Source of the DNA: JAAAOZ01 sp964496595
Lineage (GTDB): Bacteria; Chloroflexota; Anaerolineae; B4-G1; SLSP01
Reading direction: 5' to 3'
Assembly: GCA_964496595.1 (NCBI GenBank)
Contig: CAZCAI010000068.1
Span: 1-23,777 of the forward strand
DNA length: 23,777 nucleotides
Below the pieces are notes generated by a model. The model did not search any database, was not told where the DNA came from, and saw only the letters and a list, made by a program, of their open reading frames with translations. A program made the translations under genes and the position numbers. Positions 1 through 12,600 of the stretch are shown here, in pieces. Positions within the stretch are counted from its first letter, which is position 1; every line of letters begins with the position of its first letter.

Positions 1-600
1 CCAAATGTCTCCCGCGTTCGGGCCTGCACGGTGACCTGGGAGGGCGTAGAACTCGATACGTTGGGCAGGTTACACGTGATGGCCTCCGCGCCGTCCCAGG
101 TGCAGCCCGTCCCAGCGGCCCAGGCGAGGCTGTCAGAGGGGCTGAAGTCGAAGGTCAGCAGCGCCGAGGTGGCGGATTCCGGCCCGTGGTTGGTGATGGT
201 CGCGGTGTAGCTGATGAGGTCGCCGGCCTGCACCTCGCTGCCATCCCAGCCCAGCGCCAGGCTCACCTCTAAGTCGGCCTCATCGGCGATGGTTGTGCCG
301 GTGGCGAAGGTGACGGTGTAGGGGACGTTCTCCAGCATCTGATACGCTTCATTGACAGCGTCCTGGATCACCAATTGGTAGTCGGTGTTGGCGGCGAAGT
401 ACGGATGGGTCAGTTGTAGGTGAGTCTTTTCTAAATTCCAAGTCGGCGTCAGGAGCAGCGTCGGGCTGATGGTCCAATTGAGCGAGCCAGTGTTCATCGC
501 CTGGCTGAACTCGACAGCGATCGGCAAGTTGCGGGCGACATCCGTAGCGCCGTCGGTCGGGCTGACCTGCTCGACGCGGTTGGGCAGCTCCGGCAGGGTC
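1..600 (-). other. Big_5 (SbsA Ig-like) then DUF11-like domain at the window edge
   Basis: About 305-590 encodes VSPTDGATDVARNLPIAVEFS, NTDYQLVI and VTFATG, the usual Big_5/SbsA pattern. About 1-285 encodes ADLEVSLALGWDGSEVQAGD, YTATITNHGPESAT and CNLPNV, a DUF11-type repeat. More DUF11 repeats beyond the edge are likely. Confidence 0.75.
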
Positions 601-3600
601 AGGGCGAACGGCCCGGCCTGGGTGCTGTTTCCGGCCCGGTCCTCGGCCTCGATCCAGAGCGTGTAGCGCCCGGCCACGTAAGGCGAGGGCGGCGCGTGGT
701 ACAGCCACGCCCCGGCCTCCTGGGAGAGCACCTCCCCGACATGGCGGCCATCCGGCGTGGTCATTCTCATCCGCACGATGCGAACCTCTCCGCCGTCGCT
801 GACCGCGCCGCCGAGGTAGAAGCGATCCTGGTCGACCAGGGCGTGGTTCACGGTGAGCGCCGGCGCGACGACGTCCACGCGGTAGCTGAGGGTGGTCGTC
901 GGGCTGCGCTCCCCGACATAGTCGAAGGCGACCAACTCGCGCGTCTGCTGCACGCCGTCCATATCGGCGGCCACCGGCAGATCGTAACGCCATTCGCCGG
1001 GCACGCCGTACTCGTCATTGGCCGACCGCAGGGTTATCTGGCTGCGCAGGTAGGCGCCCCGGTTTGCCTGTTGCGTGTCGCACATCTCAAGATACCAATC
1101 GGGAGCTGCCGGCTTGTATTTGTATGTGTTGAGTAAGTTGCCCGTGCTGTATACATTCTCATAGTAAGGCGGGGCGGTATTGTGATTGGCGCCATCCTGT
1201 CTTAGGAGTAACGGGGCGGTGTCGTCCAGGGTGATATCATAGTGCTGCACCAGGGGGCTGCCGACGCCGGGTTGCACTATTAATCCAGCCGAACTGTACG
1301 AGCTGTCCAACTTGACTCTCACGTCGCTCCGGTTGGGGTGCGAGATGACCAAACCAACCCGCACCTCGCCGAATCTTTCAGGGCCGCCCCCCATGTCTAG
1401 ATGTTCCACGGTGACCACGTTGGGACATTGGGGCAACCATAGCCCGCCGTCCTCAGCGACGTGGTCGGAGGTAACCGAGTTGCTCGGCATGCCGTCCGGC
1501 GGGGCCAGGTTCTCAATGCGCGTGCAACTATTGCTGTTGGCCGGGTCGCAGACATCGAGCGCTTCGATGAAATAGTTGTCCTGGGCCGTGCCGCGCCACT
1601 GCGTCTCGTTCGGCCCGATCCAGCCGTCGCTCAACGCCGCCTGGGTTGCCGCGCTCAACGTCACACTCGGCGGCGTACTATCAACGAAGTAGATTGCCGA
1701 CAGGGTAAACCAGTTACTGCGGTGTCCATAGATGTCGGTGGCGCGGGCAATTATCCCAACGTGCTCGTCGGTAGCTAAGTCGGGGATGTTAACCGAGCAC
1801 GTCCATCGCCCATCCTCCGGCGTGGGATCAATACACGGGAAATCGATGTTTTCGGTCCTTAAGGTAATGGTCGGCACGCTGGATTGGTCGCGCACGATGC
1901 CTCTGACCAGCACCTCGCCGGTCCCGATGAGGTTGACGACTGGATCTGGCTCTATGATGTTGATGTACTCCGGGGCGCTGTGGTCAACCTGGTAGTCCAC
2001 GTACAGCCAATCCACCGGGTAGAGATACGTTTCGTCGTGCGGATGGCCGCTATCGCCATCGAGGACAACCACGTCTATCGTGGCCCAGTCTGGATCGGCG
2101 GCGGGGTTGTACGTCGAGTCGATCACGCCGCTCAGGACATGGGTGACCTGTCCGCCCGCCGGGAGGGTGATGGGGGCCGTCTGCGTGATGCTCTGCAAGC
2201 GCAGGCCCCATCCCTGGGCGTGGAGAGCGATTCCCCCGGCGGCTTGCTGGCCGGCATTGACGAGTTTCACCGTCACGCTCACCGCCTGACCCTCCGTCAG
2301 CATCGGGGGCGTTTGGCCTTGGACGTTCATCAGATAGGGGCGGATGTCGACCGCCACCGGAGCGGAGGCATCGATCTGCTGGGTACACGTCAGCAGGTTC
2401 GGCTCCTCAAAACAGATCGGGTTCTGGACGCCGCCCCAACCGGTCAGCCCGGCCAGGTGATCGGCCGCCTTGCTGGGTAGGCCATTGCCCAGCAGGCTGT
2501 ACCCCAACCCCTGGGTCGCCACCGATACTTCGACCGATGAGTCGTCTGCGAGGCCGTCATCGCGGGGGCAGATGCCGTCGCCCAGAGAGGCCCAGTAATA
2601 GCGTTGGGTGAGACCCCAAGGGGCTGCCTCCGGCGTCTGCCCGGTGACCCATTGGCTGTTGACCTGGTTCGCGGTAGGCATCGCCGCCCACAGGCGCAAG
2701 CTATCCACCTCGGTCGCGAAGGCCACCAGTCCCAGGGATTGGGTGGTGGGATGGGTGATGCTCAAGCTGGTGAAGGGGAGGTAGAGATCGGTCGTGGCGG
2801 CGTCGGGGGTCACGTCAAAGTGATAGAGCATGTCGCGGTCCGGCTGCGCTATCCATTGATCGCCAGTGTGATGCAGCAAGCTGGCGCTGAAGCTGCGGGC
2901 GCCGGTGAGTTGCGCCGTGGTGGTGAATTGCACGTGGATGGCCCAATCGGCCGCCATGCGATAGGTCGTGGTCTGCACTCGGTAGGTGGGGAGGTAAACG
3001 GTGTCGCCGTTCACGCCGAACGGGTCGTAGGCGCGGATGCTGCCGCCGTCCTGCGTATCCAAGTAGATGAACAGATGGCCGTCGCGCTCCCAATCCGCGC
3101 CACGCCACGTCATCCGCAGTCCCTCCTGATCCCAGGCGGTGTAGAAATCCTGCGTCTGGCCCGTCCCACCGGGTAGGGCCTGTCCCTCTGGCCGATCATC
3201 CTGGCCCAGTTGATTGCACGGAGTTTGCAGCCAGCCCTCGTAGGGCCGACCGTCGTCCTCGCCCGCTCCCATATCGACGTAAACGGGCGTCAGTTCATCA
3301 TCGATGTAGACCGGGCCGCGTTGCAGAATGCCGGGATTGTCGAAATCGTCCCGGCTGGAGACGCGCGCCCACAGCTTTTGCTGCTGGCCGGCCGTGAAAC
3401 TATCGTGGCGCGTGGCCGTCAAGGGCAGCGTCGTGGACTGCTGGAGATCGGGCGAGGATGGGCTTGGCTGCTGCGGCGCGTCAAACCATTCGACGGTGTA
3501 GTTTTGCAGGTCTATGTCAGTGCTGAGGGGCGGCGACCAGGTCAGGTGGACATCGGGCGCGGCCACGTCGGTGATGGTCATCCCCGGCGTGATCACCTGC

Positions 3601-6600
3601 CCGCCATTGTAGGTCAGGGTCGCCGTTGCAGGGGGCGTCGGCGGCACAGCGTCGGCCGCGAGGACGCGCGTGATCTCGTCCGTCCGTCCCGCCACGTCGA
3701 TGGCCCGCACCGTCAGCGTGTAGGTCGTGTCCTCCGGCGGCGCACTGCTCGGCGCCCGGACGTAGGCCGTCCACGGATCGCCGGCCAGCGGGTAGGTGGC
3801 GGAATAGGCCGCGTTCTGCCAGGCGCCATCCCCCACGCGAGCCTGGAGATGGGTCAGCCAGGTAACTTCGCTGATGAGGCCGCTCACCTGGATGATGCCG
3901 TTATCGAAGTTGGCGCTGTTGACGCGCTCGGTGCTCAGGCTCAGGTCGGGCGGGGTGAAGTCCACGTAGACGTGGTTGAGCGGGCCGGGCAATTCGCTCG
4001 CCAGCGCGGGTGAGGTTATGGAGGCGGCGGAGGTGATCACCTCGCCAAGGCGGTCGCTCAGGCTGGCTAACAGAGTATGGGTTCCCTCATCCCCAAGCGT
4101 GGGCGTGTAGGTAGTGTTCCACGTCGCCTGCTGCTGGCCGGCCGGCCAGGTGGTGGTGTAGATGTCCTGTTCGCCTAGGCTGACGTGGAGGTCCTCTAAA
4201 TCGTCCTGGGCGTAGGTGGCGCCCGTGACCGTCAGCGGTGTGGTCGGTGCGCTGATGACGACTGACGCAGTAGGCGTCAGGATTGCCACGCCCAGGGCCC
4301 AGGCCTCGCTGATAGCGGTGGGGGAGGCGGTCGCGCATTGGCCGAAGATGTCACAGGCCGTCAGATCCCCTGGATCGGTCTGGTGGACGCCGACGAGCGG
4401 CGAGGTGTACGTGATGAGTTGGGTGTGGGAGAAGGGGTCCGTGTAGTAGGTGGGGGCGGAGCCGGGCACGGGGCAATCGTAGTTATCCGCGCTTAGATAA
4501 TAGTCCGTCGCCTGGCAGCGGTAGAATTCAAGATCGCCGGGGAAGCGCGGCGCAAGATGTAGCAGTTCCACCCTGGGGGCCGCCGTGTCGATTTGGCCCT
4601 GCCAGATATTGGGCACGGTGAGTTGCTGGCTCAACTGGTCGGTCGCCCGCAGAGAAAGCCGGTAATGGCCCTCTTGTTGCGGCGCGAGTTGGTAGCGCCA
4701 GGTGGAGAACGGTGCGCCGGCTTGATCCAACGTCGCTGTCCACCATTGCGAGGGTTCCTCTTGCGCCCACGCTTGGATGGGTAGGAGGCCGACCTCCAGC
4801 TTCGTCACGCCGGTCGATGCCGGGTGGGCCAGCGCCAGGATCTGATCCGCGCTGAGGCTGCGTCCGTAGGCGACCACTTCATCTAATTGGCCCATCCATC
4901 CCTGCCCGATGCGCCAACCATCGTCCTCGTTGGCCTGACCGGCCACGGTGGTGGTGATCGTCCGCTGCGCCTGTCCGTTGACGTAGAAGGTGGTCGCCAG
5001 CGTGCCCGACGCCTGGTTCTCCATCACGAGTGCCAGGTGCGACCACTGGCCCGCCGGCAGCACCGCGCCGGTCGCGGCGAAAGTCTCGCCGCCGTACAAC
5101 TCAAATTGCTGACGACCGTCCACGACGCGCCAGTCGAAGCCGTTCTGGCTGGTGGTTGTGTCCGCGTCCAGGAGATGCTGCTCTCCGGCGGTGTCGTCGG
5201 GGTTGACCCACGCCAGCAGCGTCAGGCTGCCGGCGCGCGCCAAGTCGCCCAGGCGGCGATGGACGCCTAACTCGATGACGTCATCGCCGTCAAACGTCGC
5301 GGCTTGCCCATACTGCCACACTCGCCCGGTCTGCGGGCACGATGACCCGGCGCACGTTCCCAGCGCCTGGCTCGGTGCGGCGTCCTGGAAGCGCGTCGCG
5401 CCGGATGGCTCCTCCAGATGCATCGCGAAGATCTGCCCCGTGGGATAGGGCGCGCCACTGAGCGTGCCGCTGATGATGGGCATGGCGCCTGTCCCAGTGA
5501 TGACCCGGCGGTTAGCGCCGACGCTGTACATATCGGCCAAAGGCGGCATGCTGTCCAATTCGACGGCGGACGCAATTTGAGGCGCTGTGGGGGAATGGAC
5601 GGTTCGCTGGTCGCCGGGCGCGCGATCCCCAAAAGCTGACATCGCGCTCATCTGTGCGTCCGCGTGGACGTTAGCGAGTCGCTGCGCGTTCGAGCTGATC
5701 TGGCCCAGCCGGTCGCTGGCCTCGAGCCGGACGGTGAAGCGCCCGTTGAGCGGCACGGTGGAGGTGTAGACGGTGTCCCACTGGTCACCGGTCACCTGGG
5801 CCAGTTGTGGACTGCTCACCGCTGATCCCAAGCTATTCAACAGGGTGACAAAAACCTTGTCCACGCCGCTGCCGTTGTCCGTGACGGTCCCGTAGAGGCG
5901 CAGCCCGCCGGATGAATCTAACACCTCGGCCATCAATTCCGGGGCCAGACTGACGTCCGGGGGCGTGCTGTCCACGTGGAAGGTCTTGGCGAACGTCCCG
6001 ACGTGGCCCACCAGGTCGGTGGCGCGCAGTTCGAGGGTGTGAGCGCCCTCGCTCAGGTTGTGATCGGGATTGAGCGTAAAGGCCCAGGCGCTGTAATCCT
6101 GGATGGTCGTTCGCCAGCTACCGCCATCCAGCCGGTACTGCACGTCGGTGACGCGCGAGGTCGTGTCGTGGGCGATGGCGGCCAGGACGAGGTCGCGATT
6201 TTTGATATAGTCGGCCAACTCTAGCGTCACGATGGGGGCCTCGGCATCGACGGTGATGTTGTGCGATTCGGCAGCGTCGTACCAGTGGACCTGGTATTCG
6301 TAGATGTGCTCGATGTCGCGCCCGCTCAGCCCATAGTTGTAGGCCACGATCTCGTCGGCCATGCCGATAAAGTCCTCACCGACTTCCAACGGATTGGCGT
6401 TGGCGGTGGGCGGCGATAGTTCCGCCTCGCCGACCTTGTGCCCGTTGACGTAGAGCCGGGCGCGGCCCAGGGTCTCGCCCGCGTCGGGATACTCGTAGGT
6501 GGCGAAGATGTGCGTCCACTGGTTGAGCATCAGGCCCGGATAATCGGGCGAGGGTTCGAGAATCGCGCCGCCCACGTCCAAGTAGGCCAAGGTGCGCGTG

Positions 6601-9600
6601 ACTGTCTCCCCCTGGCCGGGGACGAACAGGCGGGCGATGCCACTTTTGCTCACCAGGGTCTGCTGGGTGCTGGTCAGCTCGCGGTGGAGCCGGAACCATC
6701 CGCCGATGCTGAAGCCATCGCCGGTCGCCAGCGTGGTATCGGGCAGCGTGAGGCGGGCCGCGCCGTCAAAGACGGGGGCGTTGCGAATCCAGCCGTCGTC
6801 GCCGGCGGCCGGGCAGCCGTACTCGCCGGGGGCGGGGTTGGGGTCGCAGGTGGCCGGGTTGTCGGGGGCGGCGATGTTGGCGAACTCGTGCGTGGTCGTG
6901 GCCGCCGTCGAGGTGCGCAACGGCTCGTCCAGGTGGAGGCTGGCGGATGGCGCTTCGTCCCGCAACCGGGTCACCTCCTCATCTGAGAGCGCCCGCCGGA
7001 TGACGACGACCTGATCCAGCCGGCCGGAGAAGTGGTCGCTGAATTCTCCCCCGATTGTGATTTCCGAACTGTTATACAAAAATGGCCGGAAATCACCGGT
7101 AGTAATAACTTCTTCCAACTCCCCTACCAGCACGCCATCCTGATAGAGCCGGAGATAGACAAAGTAAGGATTATATGAGTAGACAGCAGTTAAATGGGTC
7201 CAGGCGTGGCCCGGCACGGCCTCGCTGCCCTCGACCGTATACTGGCCCAGGTGGACGTAGGGTTTGCCATCTTCCAGCCCCAGGCCAAATCCCATCTGTT
7301 GATTGGTTTCCTGGTACGAGATAATAGATTCATTTCCTGGGGTATCGGGTTGCACCCAGACGCCCACGGTAGCGTGCCAGGGCATTCTGAGCGGGTTGAT
7401 GGTGAGCGCGTCGTCAACGCCATCGAAGCGGATGGCCTGGTTGAAGCGGCCCGGCAAGCCGCTGTCGGGGCACGTACCAGGCGCGGCCGGGTCGCAGTGG
7501 GCGGCATAGCCGTTGGCGGTGGCGTCGGCAAAGACCGCGCGGCCGGGCGTCTCGTCGAAATCTATCTCGAATATCCGGTCGGCGGTCAGGTAGAGCGCCT
7601 TGACGTCATCCTCGGAGAGCGTCCGCCGGTAGAGCGCCAACTCATCCAGGGCGCCTTCGAAGGGGATGGAGGGATTGGTGTGGATTAGTTTCAGATTAAG
7701 GTCGTTGCCATCGGAGGATTCAGTAAATCGCTGCCAGAACGTATCGGAGGGGTCACGGTAGCTAAACCAGTAGTCATCAATAAAGTCGTCCGGGTCATCA
7801 TCATCGTATTCCTCAAGATTTAGCTCCGTTCCTTCGCAATAGTCGTGGGGATCCGCGTCGGGGTAGAAGGTATCTTCATCGTCTATTCCTTCCTCGTACC
7901 ACCACCTCCCGTCCCAGCCGTCATCGTCGAAGTAGGCGTAAAACTCGCCCTTGTCGCCGAAGTCGGCCTCGTTAAAACAATACACTTCGGGATTCTCCAC
8001 CGTGGCGCAGTGCGTGGCGCGCCCGATGTCGAATTGGCCCTCGACAGGCGGGTTTTCGCCGATGCCGCACGTCCCTTCGCGCTGGCCGTCGATGTAGACG
8101 GCGTAGTCATTTCCATTGTATGTCGCGACGACGTGACTCCATTCGTTCAGCGTCAATAAGTCCTCGAAGACGCACCCGCGCCAGGTCGTCCCATCGCCAA
8201 AGCCGACCTCCAGGTCGGTCGTGTTGACGATGAAGAGCGAGGGGGACGCCGCCTCGGATGGGTCGGAGCGAGAGGCGTCGCCGTCCCATGCTGGCGAGTA
8301 GCCCCACAGCCCCTGACGGTGGGGGGTCTCGGCGGTGGGCTTGACCCACACCGATTGGCTGAACCGCCCCTCGTGCAGCGATAGGACATTGCGCTGATCC
8401 ACCTCCAGGGGGATGCCTTTCATCTCTATCCCGCCTTTTTGCACGCCGTCGGTCTCCTCCGGGCAGAGGTTGGTATTGATGCAGAGTGCGCTGGCACTTA
8501 CATCTCCCATGTCGTCATAAGTTGTGCAAGCGTATGTATCGCAATCCAGGTCGTTCATGCTCAGTCTGAAAACGGGCTGGTTGTATAGCTCCATCACCTC
8601 GTCGGCGCTGAGGGTTTGAGGCGCGATCTGCACGTCATCGATGATGCCCTCGAAGAAGCGGCGGTCGGTTTGGATGCTGCCGATGCGCAATTCCGGCGGG
8701 CTGGTCAGGCTGGCCGTGGAGGCGCCGGAGGCTTCATCAACCAGGTTGCCGTCCACGTACAGGCGGAGGCTGCCCCGCTCTTTATCGCGCGCGGCGGCCA
8801 CGTGGTGCCACTCGCCGTCGGCGACGACCTCGTCGCTGCGCACGGTGGTATCGGGTCCTCCGACGCCGAACAGCACCCGTCCCTCGCCCAGACTGACGCC
8901 AAAGTCGTCAGAGCCACCCACCACCTCGCCATCGACCAGGCCCATGCCCTCCCACCACTGGCTCGAGCTGCCATCGACTTGATCCGACTTGAACCAGAAN
9001 NNNNNNNNNNNNNNNNNNNNNNNNNNNNNNNNNNNNNNNNNNNNNNNNNNNNNNNNNNNNNNNNNNNNNNNNNNNNNNNNNNNNNNNNNNNNNNNNNNNT
9101 GCCCTCCCACCACTGGCTCGAGCTGCCATCGACTTGATCCGACTTGAACCAGAACGAGATGGTGAAGTCGTCGGCGACCGAGCGCGGGATGACGATATAG
9201 TCGTCCACGCCGTCAAACTGCGCCCCCTTGCCGAAGTAGCCCGCCACGTCGGAATCGGGGCAGTGCGGCGCCACACAGGTGCCGTGGTTGCCTTCTAACG
9301 TGGTATCCTCAAAGTGAGTCGCCCCGGCGCCTTCGTTCAACGTGAGCCACATCACGCGGCCGCCGGCCTCGCCCCGCAGATTGGTCATTTCGGCCCCGGC
9401 ACGCTGGGTCAGGCTGATCTGGCCCGAGACGCTGAGAGCGGAGTCCACGACGGTCTGATTGCTCACCGTCATCGTCTGGCGCGGCGCCAGTTCGTAGACC
9501 TGCGGTTCGGGATAGGGATTTTGGGAGGCCGGGAACTCAAGCTCCAGCAGGCCCAGGGCGTAGATGTCGCGCAGTTGGTTCTCGACCGTCGCGGTGTAGA

Positions 9601-12600
9601 CGATGGCCTGGCCGGGCGCCACGATGCCATCCGCGTCATCAATGACCGAGTCCAGCGTCAGCACGTCCGGGCGCGAGGTGACGCGCGGGTTGAAGTGATA
9701 GACTTGCTCCTGCTTATCGGTCAGGCCGTCGCCATCGGTGTCGGGATCGTTGGGATCGGAGGTGACGTGGGTGTACAGGGGTTCATCGTTGTCGTCAAAG
9801 GCATAGACGAAATCCCAGCCCGCGATCTCCTCCCCGTCGCTCAGGCCGTCGCCGTCGCTGTCGGATAGCCGCGGGTTGGTCCCGTAGCGGACCTCCTCAT
9901 AGTCGGTCAGGCCGTCGCCGTCGATGTCGCTGGCCAGCACCGGCAAACCGTGCAGAAGTTCGTAATAGTCGGAGAGGCCATCGCCGTCGGTGTCGGCGTA
10001 GGCATCGTCGGGGTCGTTGCCGCCCGTGGCCTGACTGCGCAGGCCGTCGCCGTCGGCGTCCACCAACGTCGGGAAGCGCTCGTCCCAGGCCAGCGCGTAA
10101 CTCCCCTGGCCTTGACCCGCAAGGGTGTAGAATCCATCCAGGGTGGCCGGGAAGACGTCAAACTTGAACTGTTCACCCATATCCATCGTAAAGCTGTCCC
10201 CTTGCCGGCGCAGATGGCACTCGGCGAGCGGGAAGGGGAACCATGGCGTTTGGAATGAAACACATTCCTGCACTAACATCTTGTACTTTTCCACCAGATA
10301 CAGCGTCGGGCGCCAGTTAATCCCGGCCTCGGTAAAATGCACGTTGTTGACCTCGTCGGTCGGCTGGGTGATCACGTAACGCCGCGAATCCGCGATGTGT
10401 TCACTGGCTTTGTCCCATTCATCATCCATATCGCCAGTATCCACCCCGCCCTCGTACTCATCGTCGGCGGTCAGTTGATAACGGAAAGCGGCCTTCTTGA
10501 TAAAGGGGTCGGCAAATTGCCAGGCAAAGAGAATCCCCGGTCCAAAGTTATCGAGCAAGCTTTCTAGGGCGTTGGCATCCTTGTCATTGATGAGGGCGTC
10601 GATATCACGCTGTATTTTATCCGGCTCAAACGGCATGTTGCGATAGAGGTACGTGATCACGTCGGCGTTGATGGACATATGATTGCCCACACTAAAGCCC
10701 ATGCGCGGCTCATCCAACTCCAGGCTGAAGTTGGTCGGATTGAAGCGCCCTGGCGCTTGCAGATCCACCAACGGATTTAGGTCGTAAATCAGCATTTGGA
10801 CGACGGTGGTCATCAGCCCGGTGATGCCGCCGCACACATAGTTCTTGACGATGTCCCACCCCATCCCGCTCGGATCGGCCGTCTTTTCGACAATCATGCA
10901 GACCAAGACGATCAAGGCATCGATAGCGCCGATGATGCCGACGATGATAGGGCCTACGACGGGAATCATGCCGATGGTTAACATAATGACGCCGACAACG
11001 ACCGTGGCGACGGCCAGGGCGAGGGTCTGGTTAAAGGCCAGGGAGCCAGGTTTGAGGCGGCCGGAAATGGCGTTAAGGAGGAACAGGCCTATCGCGACCA
11101 CGACGGTGATGATGATGCCCACGATAAAGCCGATTTTGGCTGCCCGGCTGGTCATCTCGCACGATTTTTTCAATTGTGCCCACATGCTGACGCCGCCGGA
11201 GTGTGCTGTCTTGTAAAGGTCATAGATGCCTTTGAAGGTTTTGGCCGCTAGTCCCACCGCCAGCGCCGCCATAATACTCCTGCAGATATAATCAGTGTAG
11301 GGGAAGTCCAAAATCATCGCGAGGGCGTACAGGCCAGCTATTGCGCCAATCAAGGCGCCTCCTGCCAATAACCCGCCTCGCATAAAACCTGTCTTGATCG
11401 TCAACTTACGTCCCCAAAATCCTCTGAGCGTGCCTGTTCCGCCGCCGACGCTCTGCCCAGTGTACGTCAGGAACCGGCGGTGCGCGTCGGCAGTTCCGGA
11501 TCCAAAGAGCCAGCGCAGCTTTCCCGAATCCATCAGTCTAGCGCCCAACGACCACCATTTACCGGTCTCGTCCACTTGGGCCAAAATCTCATCCACAACC
11601 GCCTTGGCGACGCTGCCCGCGCCCATCGACGGTTTGAACAACTTCTCGTCCGCGAGGGCATAATCCATCGAGATGGGTTGTTCCCCTATCTCCACGGTCT
11701 GATTGATACTGGTGTACAGAGTGAGGTAAAATGCGCTGGCGAGCCGCGTGGCGCCCGTCACAGCCTCTGGACTTTGGCCCCACTCGCTCACCTCTTCAAA
11801 CCTCGGTCCTAGGCGCGGCTTGAGTTTAGCCACGTACTCTTCGATATCGCTTGAGTGCCATTCCTGCGCATCGCTATCGTACGCGAACGGCGCCCAGCTC
11901 ATGCCGGCCAACACCATCTCCGGCACCAGATCTTCAGGCATATGGACTTCAACTTGGTTGGATCTCATAATGCCGCGATACATGTTGGCGTCCGTCTGAA
12001 TGACCTCGTCGCTGTCATCAAGGCTGGCCTGCCGGAAACGCTCCTCGCGCGCGAATAACAGGGTCGGGTTGGCGATCTTGGGCTGCCCATCCGCCACAAA
12101 CTCGCTGTTGAGGATCTGGCGGGTGGTCGTCATGGGCAGCGTGGGCAGGTAACCTTGATGGTGGAAGGATTGGCGCTCGACCTGCAGCGCATCCGCCGGG
12201 ATGCCCCAGCGCTCGGTCTCGCTGGCGCTGCTGCCGGTGTGAAAGCGGGTCTGAATATCGTCTATTGTCATGTCGCGCGTGTCGTTTGCCCCGTCGCCAT
12301 CCGTATCCTGGCCCCGGCCCGCGATGAAGCTCTTGTCCAGGCCGCTGGCCAACGCCCATAGATGGTATTCGTAGTAGGTATCGGCATCATAACCGTGGCT
12401 CAGCGCATAGTCCGGCTGCTCGTAGATGATGGCGGTCTCCAGCCCGCGATCCTCGCGCACGGTGAAGCCGGTCAGGTACCAGTCGTCGTGATAGGTGTGG
12501 ATGAAGTTCGTGCTCTCGATCCAGTGGTCGGGATCGGCGCACCAGCTTTCATAGCGCTCGGTTTCATCCTCGCTATCCGGCATGAAGTCATCGGGCACGT

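Noticed and set aside
8705..8999. Minus-strand continuation of the giant frame straight through the first N run, ending at 8705
   Set aside because: It is out of frame by two bases because of the false gap. The translation loses all LamG motifs, while the frame after collapsing keeps them.
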